Below are positions 51,724-61,567 of a stretch of DNA of 64,000 bases, piece after piece. The translations under genes and the position numbers were made by a program. The notes below the pieces were generated by a model, which searched no databases, was not told the origin of the DNA, and saw only the letters and a program-made list of their open reading frames with translations. Source of the stretch: Arcicella rigui (GTDB lineage: Bacteria > Bacteroidota > Bacteroidia > Cytophagales > Spirosomataceae); NCBI RefSeq assembly GCF_034929435.1, contig NZ_JAYFUM010000004.1, positions 53,117-117,116 on the forward strand, given 5' to 3'. The stretch's first letter is position 1; the number at the start of each line of letters is the position of its first letter.

Positions 51724-52680
51724 ATGAGCTTTTTTATTGTTATCCTATTTTTTGCGATGGTTGCTACTGCCCTTTCAATTGTCATTGTTAATCAAGGAAC
51801 GGTGGCGGTTATTACGGTTTTCGGGAAGTATCAGAGAATTATGACGCCCGGTTTGAATTTTAAAATTCCTTTTATTGAATTTGTCTTTAGAAGAATTTCT
51901 ATTCAAAACCGTTCGATGGAATTAGAATTCCAAGCCATTACTTCCGACCAAGCCAATGTAAATTTCAAAGCAATGTTGGTTTATGCCGTTTTGAACCAAG
52001 AAGAGCAAACGATTAAAAACGTTGCCTTTAAATACATGGACGAACGCTCTTTTATGCAAGCCTTGATTCGTACCGTAGAAGGAACAATTCGTGCTTTTGT
52101 AGCAACTAAAAAACAAGCAGAAGTACTGCTTTTACGTGGTGAAATTGTATTGAATGTAAAGAACGAATTGGATGAGACACTCGAACAATGGGGCTATCAT
52201 TTGATTGATTTACAATTGAATGATATTGCTTTTGATGAAGCCATCATGCGTTCGATGGCACAAGTGGTAGCCTCAAATAACCTAAAAGCTGCCGCAGAAA
52301 ACGAAGGACAAGCTTTATTAATTACCAAAACTAAAGCGGCAGAAGCAGAAGGAAATGCCATTAGAATTTCGGCAGAAGCAGAAAAAATTGCGGCACAATT
52401 GCGTGGACAAGGCGTTGCTCTTTTCCGTGAAGAGGTAGCAAGAGGGATGGCAGAATCGGCGAAAGTAATGAATGAAGCCAATTTAGATGCTTCGTTGATA
52501 CTCTTTTCGATGTGGACAGAAGCCGTAAAACACTTCGCAGAACAAGGACAAGGCAATGTGATTTTCTTGGATGGTTCGACCGAAGGAATGGAAAAAACAA
52601 TGAAACAAATTATGGCGATTCAGCAGCTTAAAGATGGCGTGGATGTGATATCAGCTAATTCGCCAAGTACTAAGAAATAA
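51724..52680 (+). CDS. SPFH/stomatin-like protein (slipin)
   Basis: A 318-residue membrane scaffold protein. One N-terminal hydrophobic helix (about 2-22, FFIVILFFAMVATALSIVIV) anchors it, then the SPFH/Band 7 domain begins NQGTVAVITVFGKYQRIMTPGLNFKIPF. Charged alternating Ala-Glu repeats (residues about 200-240, AAAENEGQALLITKTKAAEAEG) form the coiled coil typical of oligomerising stomatins. The partner is unknown; no NfeD gene is adjacent. It has terminators on both sides, so it is a single-gene unit. Confidence 0.92.
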   Translation: MSFFIVILFFAMVATALSIVIVNQGTVAVITVFGKYQRIMTPGLNFKIPFIEFVFRRISIQNRSMELEFQAITSDQANVNFKAMLVYAVLNQEEQTIKNVAFKYMDERSFMQALIRTVEGTIRAFVATKKQAEVLLLRGEIVLNVKNELDETLEQWGYHLIDLQLNDIAFDEAIMRSMAQVVASNNLKAAAENEGQALLITKTKAAEAEGNAIRISAEAEKIAAQLRGQGVALFREEVARGMAESAKVMNEANLDASLILFSMWTEAVKHFAEQGQGNVIFLDGSTEGMEKTMKQIMAIQQLKDGVDVISANSPSTKK

Positions 52681-52705
52681 ACTTTCTTATAGATTATTTT
52701 GAAGA

Positions 52706-52729
52706 AAAGCGACCGTAAAATGTCGCTTT
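52706..52729 (+). terminator. Terminator after the slipin gene
   Basis: AAAGCGAC / GTCGCTTT with an 8-base loop and a following T-run, 25 bases after the stop. Confidence 0.85.
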
Positions 52730-52764
52730 TTTGTTTAATTTGTAGAAGTTAAAACCCCAAATTA

Positions 52765-55700
52765 ATGCAATTCTCTCATTTACACTGTCATACGCAATAC
52801 TCTCTCTTAGACGGAGCTTCTAAAATTTCTGGACTTTTTGCCAAAGCCAAAGCCGACAATATGCCTGCCGTAGCCATTACCGACCACGGAAATATGTTTG
52901 GTGCTTTTCAGTTTGTGGCGGAAGCTGGAAAACATGAAGGCGTAAAACCAATCGTAGGTTGTGAGTTTTATGTGGTAGAAGACCGTTTTAAAAAGCAATT
53001 TTCAAAAGACCAAAAAGATAAACGCTATCATCAATTGATGTTAGCCAAAAATGCCGAAGGATATGCCAATTTGGTAAAACTTTGTTCTTTGGGTTATATC
53101 GAAGGACTTTATGGAAAATATCCTCGTATTGATAAATCACTGATTTTACAATATCACAAAGGGCTTATCGCCACTACTTGTTGTATTGGTGCGTCAGTTC
53201 CTCAAGCAATTCTGCGTGGAAGTGAAGAAGAAGCAGAAAAAGAATTCAAATGGTGGCTGGATATTTTTGGGGAAGATTACTACGTAGAAGTACAAAATCA
53301 CCAGATTCCAGACCAATTAAAATGTAATGAAGTATTATTAAAATTTGCGAAGAAGTATAATGTAAAAGTAATTGCTTCGAACGATTCGCATTATTTAGAC
53401 CAAAAAGATGCTAACGCACACGATATTTTATTGTGTATCAACACAGGCGAAAAACAAGCAACACCCACATACAAAGATGTTGACGATGGCGAGTCAGTAA
53501 AAGGAAAGCGTTTTGCCTTTTATAATGATGAATTTTACTTCAAGAATACGCAAGAAATGACCAAACTTTGGTCGCATATTCCAGAAGCCATTGATAATAC
53601 GAATGAAATTGTAGGCAAAATTGATACACTTCGTTTGAAACAAGACATCATGTTGCCTAATTATGAAATCCCTGTTGGTTTTGTTAGTCAAGATGATTAC
53701 TTGGAACACCTTACTTGGGAAGGAGCAAGAAAACGCTATGGCGAAGCTTGGGAAAGTATAGAAGTAAAAGACCGTTTGAGCTTTGAATTACATACCATTC
53801 GCACAATGGGTTTTGCAGGTTACTTCTTGATTGTATCCGATTTTATCCGTGCTGGTCGTGAACTGGGCGTTTTTGTAGGGCCGGGTCGTGGTTCGGCGGC
53901 GGGTTCGGTGGTTGCTTATTGTATTGGCATTACCAATATCGACCCGATTAAGTACAATTTACTTTTTGAGCGTTTCTTGAATCCCGACCGAAAATCAATG
54001 CCCGATATTGATACGGATTTTGACGACGAAGGTCGCCAAAAAGTGATTGATTATGTGGTAGAAAAGTACGGAAAACAGCAAGTAGCACACATTGTTACTT
54101 ATGGCACAATGGCGGCAAAAATGTCTATCAAAGACGTTGCCCGTGTGATGGATTTACCTTTGAATGAATCCAACGAATTGGCAAAATTAGTGCCTGATAA
54201 ACCCGGTACGAATTTAAACAGAGTAATGAATGCCCCATTAGTGGGTGAAAAATCGCTTGCTGAAAAAGAACAGTTCCAAGCAGAAGATATCGAAAACGTT
54301 AAGAAACTTCGTGAAATTCGTCGGGAAGGTTCTTTGCGTTCAAAAGTATTAGAGGAAGCTTTGGTTTTAGAGGGTTCTGTGCGTGGTACAGGTATTCACG
54401 CCGCTGGGATTATCATCGCTCCAAAAGATTTAACAGAAATTCTTCCTGTGGCTACTTCAAAAGAAGTAAACCTTTTGATTACACAATTTGAAGGAAGAAT
54501 TATTGAAGATGCAGGTGTAATTAAAATGGACTTTTTGGGTTTAAAAACCCTTTCTATTCTTAAAGAAGCACTCAGACTCATCAAGCAAAACTACGGTGTA
54601 GAAATTGATTTAGACAATATTCCGCTCGATGATGTAAAAACCTATGAATTATATCAAAGAGGTGAAACAAACGCTACTTTCCAGTTTGAATCTGCTGGGA
54701 TGCAAAAGCACTTATTGGACTTAAAGCCTGACCAATTCTCGGATTTAATTGCCATGAACGCCCTGTATCGTCCCGGGCCAATTGCTTATATTCCAAACTT
54801 TATTGCTCGTAAACATGGTCGTGAGGAAATCACTTACGATTTGCCCGACATGGAAGAGTATTTGGCTGATACTTATGGCATTACGGTTTATCAAGAGCAA
54901 GTAATGCTTTTGTCTCAGAAATTAGCAGGTTTCTCGAAAGGTGATGCCGACGTTCTGAGAAAAGCAATGGGTAAAAAAGACCGCTACACACTTGATAAAA
55001 TGAAAAGTAAGTTTGTGGACGGTGCAAAAGCCAAAGGACACCCCGAAGACAAACTCAATAAAATCTGGACTGACTGGGAAGCTTTTGCTCAATATGCTTT
55101 CAATAAATCTCACTCTACTTGTTACGCTTTTGTGGCGTATCAAACTGGTTATTTGAAAGCCCATTACCCATCAGAGTATATGGCGGCAGTAATGTCTAAC
55201 TCTTTGGGGAACATTGAAAAGATTACATTCTTTATGGAAGAATGTAAAAGAATGGGCTTACCTGTTTTGGGGCCTGACATTAACGAATCTTACCGTTCAT
55301 TTGCCGTGAACAAAAAAGGAGAAATTCGTTTTGGTTTGGGGGCAATCAAAGGTACTGGCGATGCCGCCGTTGAAAGTATTATTGAAGAAAGAGATAAAAA
55401 TGGCCCCTATAAAGATATTTTTGATTTCGTAAAAAGAGTAAACCTCCGTACAGTAAATAAGAAAACCTTAGAAAGTTTGGCTTATGCAGGTGGTTTCGAC
55501 TGCTTTGAAGAAATTCACCGTGCGGTTTATTTTGCGGATGTCGAAGGAAGTAATTTCATTGAAAAGCTTATCCGTTATGCCAATAAAGCGGTTGAAGTAG
55601 CGGCTTCGGCTCAAGGTTCTTTGTTTGGAATGCTTGGCGAAGGCGGCGGTGGAGAAATTGCAACGCCAAAAATCCCTAATATTGAAAAATGGGGACAAAT

Positions 55701-56337
55701 GGAAAAGCTAAAATTTGAAAAAGATGTAGTCGGGATTTATATTTCTGGACACCCTTTAGATGAGTATCGTCTGGAATTAGAAAGTTTCTGTACTTGTACT
55801 TTGGATAGAGTGATGGACCCGAATTACCGTGGAAAAGAAGTTTCTGTGGGTGGTATCGTTACAAAAGCAATTGAAAGGTATTCAAAAAATGGTAATCCAT
55901 TTATGCTTTTTACTTTGGAAGATTATAATGGAAGCTACGAATTTGCTTTATTTGGAGAAGATTTCGTGAATCTCTCAAAATACATTGCCACAGATAGATT
56001 TTTGTATATCAAAGGACAAATTAAAAACCGCTGGGGTCGTCCTGATGAATGGGAATTTAAACCTGTTTCAATCCGACTTTTATCTGAAATTAGAAATCAA
56101 TTTGCCAAAGAATTGAAAATTACGGTTGGCTTGCAAATGGTCAATTCTGTTTTAATTGAGCAAATCAATCAATTAGTCGAAAAAAATCAAGGTACTTGTA
56201 GCCTTACTTTTTCGGTAGTTGACCCCGAAGAACGCATTGAACTAACGATGCTTTCAAGAAAAAATAAAATTTCACCCTCGAATGAATTTTTAGATCAATT
56301 GAAATTAATCAATGGATTGACTTATAAACTTAATTAG
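52765..56337 (+). CDS. dnaE: DNA polymerase III subunit alpha
   Basis: The replicative polymerase catalytic subunit, 1190 residues. The N-terminal PHP domain starts FSHLHCHTQYSLLDGAS with metal-ligand His residues and AITDHGNMFG. The palm carries the catalytic triad in the PDIDTDFDDEGR block (residues 413-424; Asp416 and Asp418). A helix-hairpin-helix region follows and an OB-fold (about 1020-1100, EVSVGGIVTKAIERYSKNGNPF). The build is DnaE1. It begins 85 bases after the slipin stop. A palindromic repeat element follows its stop. Confidence 0.98.
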   Translation: MQFSHLHCHTQYSLLDGASKISGLFAKAKADNMPAVAITDHGNMFGAFQFVAEAGKHEGVKPIVGCEFYVVEDRFKKQFSKDQKDKRYHQLMLAKNAEGYANLVKLCSLGYIEGLYGKYPRIDKSLILQYHKGLIATTCCIGASVPQAILRGSEEEAEKEFKWWLDIFGEDYYVEVQNHQIPDQLKCNEVLLKFAKKYNVKVIASNDSHYLDQKDANAHDILLCINTGEKQATPTYKDVDDGESVKGKRFAFYNDEFYFKNTQEMTKLWSHIPEAIDNTNEIVGKIDTLRLKQDIMLPNYEIPVGFVSQDDYLEHLTWEGARKRYGEAWESIEVKDRLSFELHTIRTMGFAGYFLIVSDFIRAGRELGVFVGPGRGSAAGSVVAYCIGITNIDPIKYNLLFERFLNPDRKSMPDIDTDFDDEGRQKVIDYVVEKYGKQQVAHIVTYGTMAAKMSIKDVARVMDLPLNESNELAKLVPDKPGTNLNRVMNAPLVGEKSLAEKEQFQAEDIENVKKLREIRREGSLRSKVLEEALVLEGSVRGTGIHAAGIIIAPKDLTEILPVATSKEVNLLITQFEGRIIEDAGVIKMDFLGLKTLSILKEALRLIKQNYGVEIDLDNIPLDDVKTYELYQRGETNATFQFESAGMQKHLLDLKPDQFSDLIAMNALYRPGPIAYIPNFIARKHGREEITYDLPDMEEYLADTYGITVYQEQVMLLSQKLAGFSKGDADVLRKAMGKKDRYTLDKMKSKFVDGAKAKGHPEDKLNKIWTDWEAFAQYAFNKSHSTCYAFVAYQTGYLKAHYPSEYMAAVMSNSLGNIEKITFFMEECKRMGLPVLGPDINESYRSFAVNKKGEIRFGLGAIKGTGDAAVESIIEERDKNGPYKDIFDFVKRVNLRTVNKKTLESLAYAGGFDCFEEIHRAVYFADVEGSNFIEKLIRYANKAVEVAASAQGSLFGMLGEGGGGEIATPKIPNIEKWGQMEKLKFEKDVVGIYISGHPLDEYRLELESFCTCTLDRVMDPNYRGKEVSVGGIVTKAIERYSKNGNPFMLFTLEDYNGSYEFALFGEDFVNLSKYIATDRFLYIKGQIKNRWGRPDEWEFKPVSIRLLSEIRNQFAKELKITVGLQMVNSVLIEQINQLVEKNQGTCSLTFSVVDPEERIELTMLSRKNKISPSNEFLDQLKLINGLTYKLN

Positions 56338-56540
56338 TTGTGATTGAGTGAATGGTGATTTAGTGATTGTTTTCAAGCATTTTGTTTTATCATTGTAGCG
56401 TCCCTTGCGGTTGCCTGTACGTAATGAATAGCAACCGCAAGGGTTGCGACTACAAATTGTTTAGCTTAATTAGAAGAATCCATAAAATTTGGCATTAATC
56501 AAAAAATAATCACTAATTCACCACTCACTCAATCACAATT
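56338..56540. repeat. Nested palindromic element after dnaE
   Basis: Outer arms 56338-56371 and 56507-56540 are imperfect reverse complements (about 31 of 34 match), both built of GTGATTGAGTGAATG-like words. An inner inverted pair lies at 56394-56414 (TGTAGCGTCCCTTGCGGTTG and one more base) and 56431-56454 (GCAACCGCAAGGGTTGCGAC and four more). No gene is present. The element may form a large cruciform or act as a terminator. Confidence 0.8.
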
Positions 56541-56560
56541 AAAACTCTTACTCAATTACT

Positions 56561-57709
56561 ATGCTCAAAAAATTACTAACAATTGCTTTATTAGCTTATT
56601 TTTCGTGGAGTTGTAGCTCTGGGAAAAAAGCCTTGGAACAAGGAAATTATGATGAAGCCGTAGAAACGGCTATTGGTCGATTACAGAAAAGTCCGACCAA
56701 TACCAAGGCTATGGAAGTACTTAAAAATGCTTTTCCTGCTGCCGTCAACTTTCATTTGACGAAAGTAGAAAACTGGAAAAATTCTCAAGAAAAATTCCGT
56801 TGGGAAAGAGTCGTTGCTGAATACAAACAGATTCATACTTTGTCAGACCAGTTAGTCAACTGTCAGGCTTGTCTCAAAATCGTTCCAACGCCCACTCGTT
56901 ATTATGATGCTTTGCAATTTGCCCAAACCCAAGGAGCAGAAGAACGTTACCAAATAGGAATGAGTGCCTTGCAACAAGCTCAACAAAATAGACAAGCGGC
57001 AAAAGATGCTTTTTATAATTTTTCGGTAGCTGACGAACTCGTTCCGAATTATAAAAATGCTAAAGACAAACAATCCGAAGCTTATGAATTGGCAAGTATT
57101 AACGTCGTTGTTGAACAAGTAACGGTAAATTCAAGAACCTACTCGCTTAGTAATGAGTACTTTCAAGGTAAAATCAATGAGTTTCTGAAAACGAATCCCA
57201 AATTAAATCAGTTTGTAAGATTCTACGCTCCAGACGAAGCTGAACACAATAAAATTAAAGCCGACCAAATCATACATTTACAGTTTGATGATTTCATTGT
57301 TGGGCAAACTTATATGGAAACCAACACCAATACTCTTACCAGTAAAGACAGTGTGAAGGTGGGCGAAACAACAGTAAATGGCAAGAAAATTCCTGTTTAC
57401 AATAAAGTAACGGCTAAATATACTCGTTCAAAAAAAACCGTTTCTTCTAAAGGAATTTTAGATTTTCAAATCATTGATTATGTTTCAAAACAAAAAATTC
57501 ATCAAGATAAAATTGCAGGTGAATTTGTTTGGACAAACGAATGGGCAAATTTCAACGGAGATGAGCGTGCTTTGAGCAGTCAGCAATTAAACCTTACCAA
57601 AAATAAAGAGCTATTGCCACCAGCTCCACAGGTATTGTTTACGGAATTTACCAGACCAATTTATGACCAAATTACCCGTAAAATAAAAAAATATTACGAA
57701 AATTATTAA
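56561..57709 (+). CDS. Lipoprotein with TPR-like N-terminal region
   Basis: A 382-residue envelope lipoprotein of unknown function. The lipobox is FSWSCSS, with Cys18 as the acylation site after the hydrophobic helix MLKKLLTIALLAYF. The next residues, GKKALEQGNYDEAVETAIGRLQKSPTNTKA, form one clear TPR pair; the middle is helical; the C-terminal half (about 170-380) is mostly beta with KVTAKYTRSKKTVSSKGILDFQIIDY. Proteins like this are common in Cytophagales. It is single, between the palindromic element and the trxA promoter. Confidence 0.75.
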   Translation: MLKKLLTIALLAYFSWSCSSGKKALEQGNYDEAVETAIGRLQKSPTNTKAMEVLKNAFPAAVNFHLTKVENWKNSQEKFRWERVVAEYKQIHTLSDQLVNCQACLKIVPTPTRYYDALQFAQTQGAEERYQIGMSALQQAQQNRQAAKDAFYNFSVADELVPNYKNAKDKQSEAYELASINVVVEQVTVNSRTYSLSNEYFQGKINEFLKTNPKLNQFVRFYAPDEAEHNKIKADQIIHLQFDDFIVGQTYMETNTNTLTSKDSVKVGETTVNGKKIPVYNKVTAKYTRSKKTVSSKGILDFQIIDYVSKQKIHQDKIAGEFVWTNEWANFNGDERALSSQQLNLTKNKELLPPAPQVLFTEFTRPIYDQITRKIKKYYENY

Positions 57710-57805
57710 AAATAATCAAGTTAAAGACTTGATTATCAAACAACAAAATGAAAAGCTTTGTGTATCACCCAATTTTAGGAACTAAGATATTAGCACATTT
57801 TGTTT

Positions 57806-57813
57806 TAACTTTG
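57806..57813 (+). promoter_or_regulatory. -7 box for trxA
   Basis: TAACTTTG, a TAnnTTTG match ending 31 bases before the trxA ATG. No clear -33 box was seen. Confidence 0.5.
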
Positions 57814-57844
57814 AACATAGAAATTAACCTAATAAAACAATACA

Positions 57845-58168
57845 ATGGGAAAATACGTAGTAGCAACCGATGATAATTTTCAGGAATTAATCAATTCAGA
57901 TAAACCAGTTTTAGTAGATTTTTGGGCAGAATGGTGTGGACCTTGTAAAATGATTGGACCAGTAGTTGAAGAATTAGCTGGTGATGTAGAAGGACAAGCA
58001 ATCGTTGCTAAAATGGACGTTGATGCAAACTCAACAGTTCCTTCAACTTTAGGAATCCGTTCTATTCCAACTTTATTAATTTTCAAAAATGGTGAATTGA
58101 AAGAAAGATTAGTAGGTGGAAATATTCCAAAAGCTGTGTTATCACAAACTTTGTTGAAACACGCTTAA
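57845..58168 (+). CDS. trxA: Thioredoxin
   Basis: A 107-residue cytoplasmic disulfide reductase. The active site is WAEWCGPCKM with Cys31 and Cys34, preceded by the PVLVDF strand; the cis-Pro is in IRSIPTLLIF, and the ends match the E. coli-type length. It follows a Bacteroidota promoter box and is followed by a repeat that doubles as a terminator. Confidence 0.98.
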   Translation: MGKYVVATDDNFQELINSDKPVLVDFWAEWCGPCKMIGPVVEELAGDVEGQAIVAKMDVDANSTVPSTLGIRSIPTLLIFKNGELKERLVGGNIPKAVLSQTLLKHA

Positions 58169-58187
58169 TTTTTTTAAGAGGAAAAAC

Positions 58188-58235
58188 TAACCTCACCCCC
58201 AACCCCCTCTCCAGATGGAGAGGGGGCTTTTTTTT
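58188..58235 (+). repeat. CTCACCCCC-type palindromic repeat acting as the trxA terminator
   Basis: A copy of the intergenic repeat family (CCTCACCCCC, then CCCCCTCTCC / GGAGAGGGGG, stem of 10 bp with a 4-base loop) followed by T8. By form it is a strong factor-independent terminator for trxA. Confidence 0.85.
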
Positions 58236-58257
58236 AGAAGCACCTAAGCTTTTTTAT

Positions 58258-58360
58258 ACTGGATAGAATGAATGAATCATTCTATCATTCAATAAATCAC
58301 TCATTCACAAACTCAATAAATCACAATTCACTAACTCACTCATTCACTAACTCACTAAAT
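58258..58360. repeat. Low-complexity CACTCATTCACTAA repeats
   Basis: Tandem degenerate words of the CACTAACTCACTCATTCACTAAC type, with a 9-bp palindrome ATAGAATGA...TCATTCTAT at the start. The same words occur in the arms of the element after dnaE. No gene. Confidence 0.65.
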
Positions 58361-58363
58361 AAA

Positions 58364-59557
58364 TCAGATGCTTTCCAAAATCACTTCACAAGCTTTTCTG
58401 ATTTCTTCTTCGGTAATAATTAGTGGTGGAGCAATTCGCATGGAGTTATCGCAAAATAAAAACCAGTCGGTTACTACGCCTTTTTCAATCGCTCGGTCGA
58501 TGATAGGTTTTAAAGTATCAAAATCTGCAAATTCCACCGCCATCATTAAACCTTGATTTCTAACTTCTTTAATTTTCTCGTGAACTAACAAAGATTTAAA
58601 TAAATCCGCTTTTGATTGAACGGCATCCAATAAGTTTTCTTCTACAATCACTTTCAATGTAGCCAAAGAAGAGGCTGCACTTACAGGATGTCCGCCAAAA
58701 GTAGTGATATGCCCTAAAATTGGATTATTTTTAAACACGCCCATTACTTCATGATTGGCAATAAATGCCCCAATTGGCATTCCTCCGCCCATTCCTTTAG
58801 CACATAACAAGACATCTGGATAAATATCAAATTGTTCAAAAGCCCAAAAAGTACCTGTTCTGCCAAAACCACTTTGAATTTCATCTAAAATCAAGAGTGT
58901 TTTAGTTTCATCACAGCGTTTTCTTAAAGCCAAGAAATACTCTTTGCTTGGAATTCTTACTCCTGCTTCTCCTCCGACGATTTCTATGATAATAGCTGCC
59001 GTTTTTTCCGTAATAAAAGCTAAATCTTCCATTACTCCGTGACGAATATTTCTAATTTCTGGCAATAATGGACGGAAATTTCTTTTAAAATTCTCGCTTC
59101 CAGACAATGATAAAGCTCCCTGCGTAGCTCCATGATAAGCATTAAAACAAGAAATAATTTCCTGACGACCCGTAAAACGTTTCGCTAATTTCATTGCACC
59201 CTCTACGGCTTCTGTTCCAGAATTGGTAAAATATACATTATCTAATGGTTGAACATTTTCGACTTTAGGAACAAGCGTTTTTACCAAAGCCTCAGCTAAT
59301 TCTACTTGTGGACTTTGTACATATTCGCCATAAACCATTAAATGCAAGTATTTATCTACTTGATTTTTAATCGCTTCTACTACTTTCGGATGGCGATGCC
59401 CCACATTAGAAACCCCAATACCTGAAATCAAATCCATGTATTGTTTGCCATCTTTGCCGTACATATAAACGCCTTCTGCTTTTTCGATTTCTAAAGCCAA
59501 TGGAAAATCAGAAGTTTGGGCAACATTTTTTAAGAATAATTCTCTATGTGTAATCAA
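58364..59557 (-). CDS. Class III aminotransferase (acetylornithine/ornithine type)
   Basis: A 397-residue PLP enzyme that transfers omega-amino groups. The PLP-binding block is visible as LILDEIQSGFGRTGTFWAFEQF, with Asp near 226 and the Schiff-base Lys in VLLCAKGMGGGMPIGAF. SGIGVSNVGHRHP near residue 47 and YFTNSGTEAVEGAMKLAKR are further family blocks. The substrate may be acetylornithine, ornithine or another amine. The only in-frame start before ITHRELFLKNVAQTSDFPLALEIEK is a TTG at 59557; no ATG is available, so a TTG start is likely. Confidence 0.9.
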   Translation of the reverse strand: MITHRELFLKNVAQTSDFPLALEIEKAEGVYMYGKDGKQYMDLISGIGVSNVGHRHPKVVEAIKNQVDKYLHLMVYGEYVQSPQVELAEALVKTLVPKVENVQPLDNVYFTNSGTEAVEGAMKLAKRFTGRQEIISCFNAYHGATQGALSLSGSENFKRNFRPLLPEIRNIRHGVMEDLAFITEKTAAIIIEIVGGEAGVRIPSKEYFLALRKRCDETKTLLILDEIQSGFGRTGTFWAFEQFDIYPDVLLCAKGMGGGMPIGAFIANHEVMGVFKNNPILGHITTFGGHPVSAASSLATLKVIVEENLLDAVQSKADLFKSLLVHEKIKEVRNQGLMMAVEFADFDTLKPIIDRAIEKGVVTDWFLFCDNSMRIAPPLIITEEEIRKACEVILESI

Positions 59558-59687
59558 GTTTTTGTATTTTTAATTGATTAGCTTTAAGCTGTGAGCCTTG
59601 AGCTATGAGTGTTGAGTAATATGCTTCAAGATTTTAGCTATTTTAAACACAAAATTACAATTCATTCATCATTTAACTAAATCCCCA

Positions 59688-61190
59688 ATGAAAAAACACA
59701 TTTTACTATTATTAATGCTTTGTTCTGTTTTTACTTATGCCCAAGACAAGGCGGAATCAAAACTTAATACTCCCCTTCTCCCTCCTCCTGCTCCAGTAGT
59801 TACAAAACATCAAACAGTTATTAATGGTCAAGCAATTTCTTATACTGCTACTACTGGCTATATGGTTTTAAGAGATGAATCAGGCAAAGCTAAAGGCAAT
59901 GTATTCTTTATCGCTTATACCAAAGATGGCGTAACTGATATTACTAAACGACCTGTTACTTATACTTTTAATGGTGGCCCGGGGTCTGCTTCTGTTTGGT
60001 TGCACATGGGGGCAATTGGGCCTAAGAGAATCCTGATGTCCGACAAAGGTGATGCTTTAGCTCCTCCTTATAAGTACATCAATAATGAATACTCATGGTT
60101 GGATAAAACTGATTTGGTATTTATCGACCCTATCAATACAGGTTATAGCCGTGCGGTACAAGGTGAAGACCCAAAACAGTTTTTAGGCTATGTTGAAGAC
60201 ATTGAATCAGTAGGTGAATTTATTCGACTTTATACCGTTAAGTACGGTCGCTGGTCATCGCCTAAGTTTTTAGCTGGCGAAAGTTATGGTACTACTCGTT
60301 CTGCTGGACTTTCGGGGTATTTACAAGATAAATTCAATATGTATATCAATGGTATTTCTTTGATTTCTTCGGTATTGAATTTTCAAACCATACTTTTTGA
60401 CAGAGGTAATGATTTGCCGAACATTCTTTACGTACCTACTTATACGGCGATGGCTTGGTATCATAAAAAGATTGCGAAAGAGTATCAAGGAGATTTACAA
60501 AAAGCTTTGCGTGAAGCAGAACATTTTGCCCTTAATGAATACGCTACGGCTTTGATGAAAGGGGATTTATTACCTGAAAATGAAAAAAAACAAATTGTAC
60601 AGAAATTAAGTAAGCTAACAGGGATTTCTGAAACCTTTATCAATAATGCTAATTTACGCATTGAGATTAGTCGTTTTGTAAAAGAATTATTGCGTGATGA
60701 AGGTAAAACTGCTGGACGCTTGGATGGACGTTTTACTGGTATTGATTTTGATAATGCTGGAGAAAGATACGAATTCGACCCAAGTTTAGATGCTACTATC
60801 TCAGGGCCTTACTCTACGGCTGTAAATAATTATTTACGTCAGGATTTGAAGTATGAAAATGATTTACCTTATTTAATGCTTACTGGACGTGTTCAGCCTT
60901 GGAATTATAGTAATGTACAAAATAAGTACTTGAATGTAGCTGAAACTTTAAGACAAGCGATGGCAAAAAATCCTTATTTAAAAGTATGGATTCCTTCCGC
61001 TTACTACGATTTGGCTACTCCCTATTTTGCGGCAGAGTATGTAGTTTCACACATGGGCTTGCGACCAGAACAACGTAAAAACGTTAAGTTTACTTACTTT
61101 GAATCTGGACACATGATGTACATTCATAAAGCTTCATTGATTAAACTCAAAAAAGAAGCTGATGAGTTTTATGATGATACTTTGAAATAA
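59688..61190 (+). CDS. S10 family serine carboxypeptidase-like protein
   Basis: A 500-residue exported peptidase. A signal peptide (MKKHILLLLMLCSVFTYAQ) heads it. The S10 features are the oxyanion motif FNGGPGSASVWLHMGAIGP near residue 90, the nucleophile Ser in GESYGTTRSAGL near 205, Asp in YDLATPYFAAEY near 444 and His in FESGHMMYIHK near 478. The catalytic triad is thus complete. Bacterial S10 proteins are presumed periplasmic or secreted peptidases. It converges with the esterase gene across a repeat cluster. Confidence 0.94.
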   Translation: MKKHILLLLMLCSVFTYAQDKAESKLNTPLLPPPAPVVTKHQTVINGQAISYTATTGYMVLRDESGKAKGNVFFIAYTKDGVTDITKRPVTYTFNGGPGSASVWLHMGAIGPKRILMSDKGDALAPPYKYINNEYSWLDKTDLVFIDPINTGYSRAVQGEDPKQFLGYVEDIESVGEFIRLYTVKYGRWSSPKFLAGESYGTTRSAGLSGYLQDKFNMYINGISLISSVLNFQTILFDRGNDLPNILYVPTYTAMAWYHKKIAKEYQGDLQKALREAEHFALNEYATALMKGDLLPENEKKQIVQKLSKLTGISETFINNANLRIEISRFVKELLRDEGKTAGRLDGRFTGIDFDNAGERYEFDPSLDATISGPYSTAVNNYLRQDLKYENDLPYLMLTGRVQPWNYSNVQNKYLNVAETLRQAMAKNPYLKVWIPSAYYDLATPYFAAEYVVSHMGLRPEQRKNVKFTYFESGHMMYIHKASLIKLKKEADEFYDDTLK

Positions 61191-61278
61191 TATTTTCAAT
61201 CAGGCTTTTTGAAATTTTTATTTTCAAATTGAGATTATCCAATAAGTTTTAACGAACAAATATTATTCAGCTAAAGAC

Positions 61279-61566
61279 CTCACCCCCAACCCCCTCTCCT
61301 GTTGAGCTACGGTTTATACACATCTTTTAAGTGTATTTGTTAAGGGTATAATATTGATAGTAATTGAGGGGCAATTGGGTAATTTTACCCTTTTCAACCT
61401 CATCCCCCAGCCCCTTCTCCTTCAGAGAAGGGGAGCCGTTGGAGAGAACATATCATTAATTATCAGACACTTACAAACTTATATATAAACCGTAGCTCCT
61501 GTTGAGAGGGGGCTTTTAGCTCCAAAAACTCCCCTCTCAACAGGAGAGGGGTCGGGGGTGAGGTTG
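61279..61566. repeat. Cluster of three CTCACCCCC-type palindromic repeats
   Basis: One copy, 61279-61306 continuing at 61496-61515, is split by a 189-bp inserted element. A second copy is inside that insert (about 61398-61440, CCTCATCCCCCAGCCCC). A third is inverted at 61528-61566. No gene lies in 61191-61567. Confidence 0.85.
61307..61495. mobile_element. 189-bp MITE-like element with 12-bp terminal inverted repeats
   Basis: The ends are CTACGGTTTATA (61307) and TATAAACCGTAG (61484-61495), perfect inverted repeats with weaker similarity to about 27 bp. It is flanked by an 11-bp direct repeat CTCCTGTTGAG (61296-61306 and 61496-61506), which is a target duplication; removing the element and one copy restores an intact CTCACCCCC palindrome. 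It has no coding capacity. Confidence 0.85.
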
Positions 61567-61567
61567 A

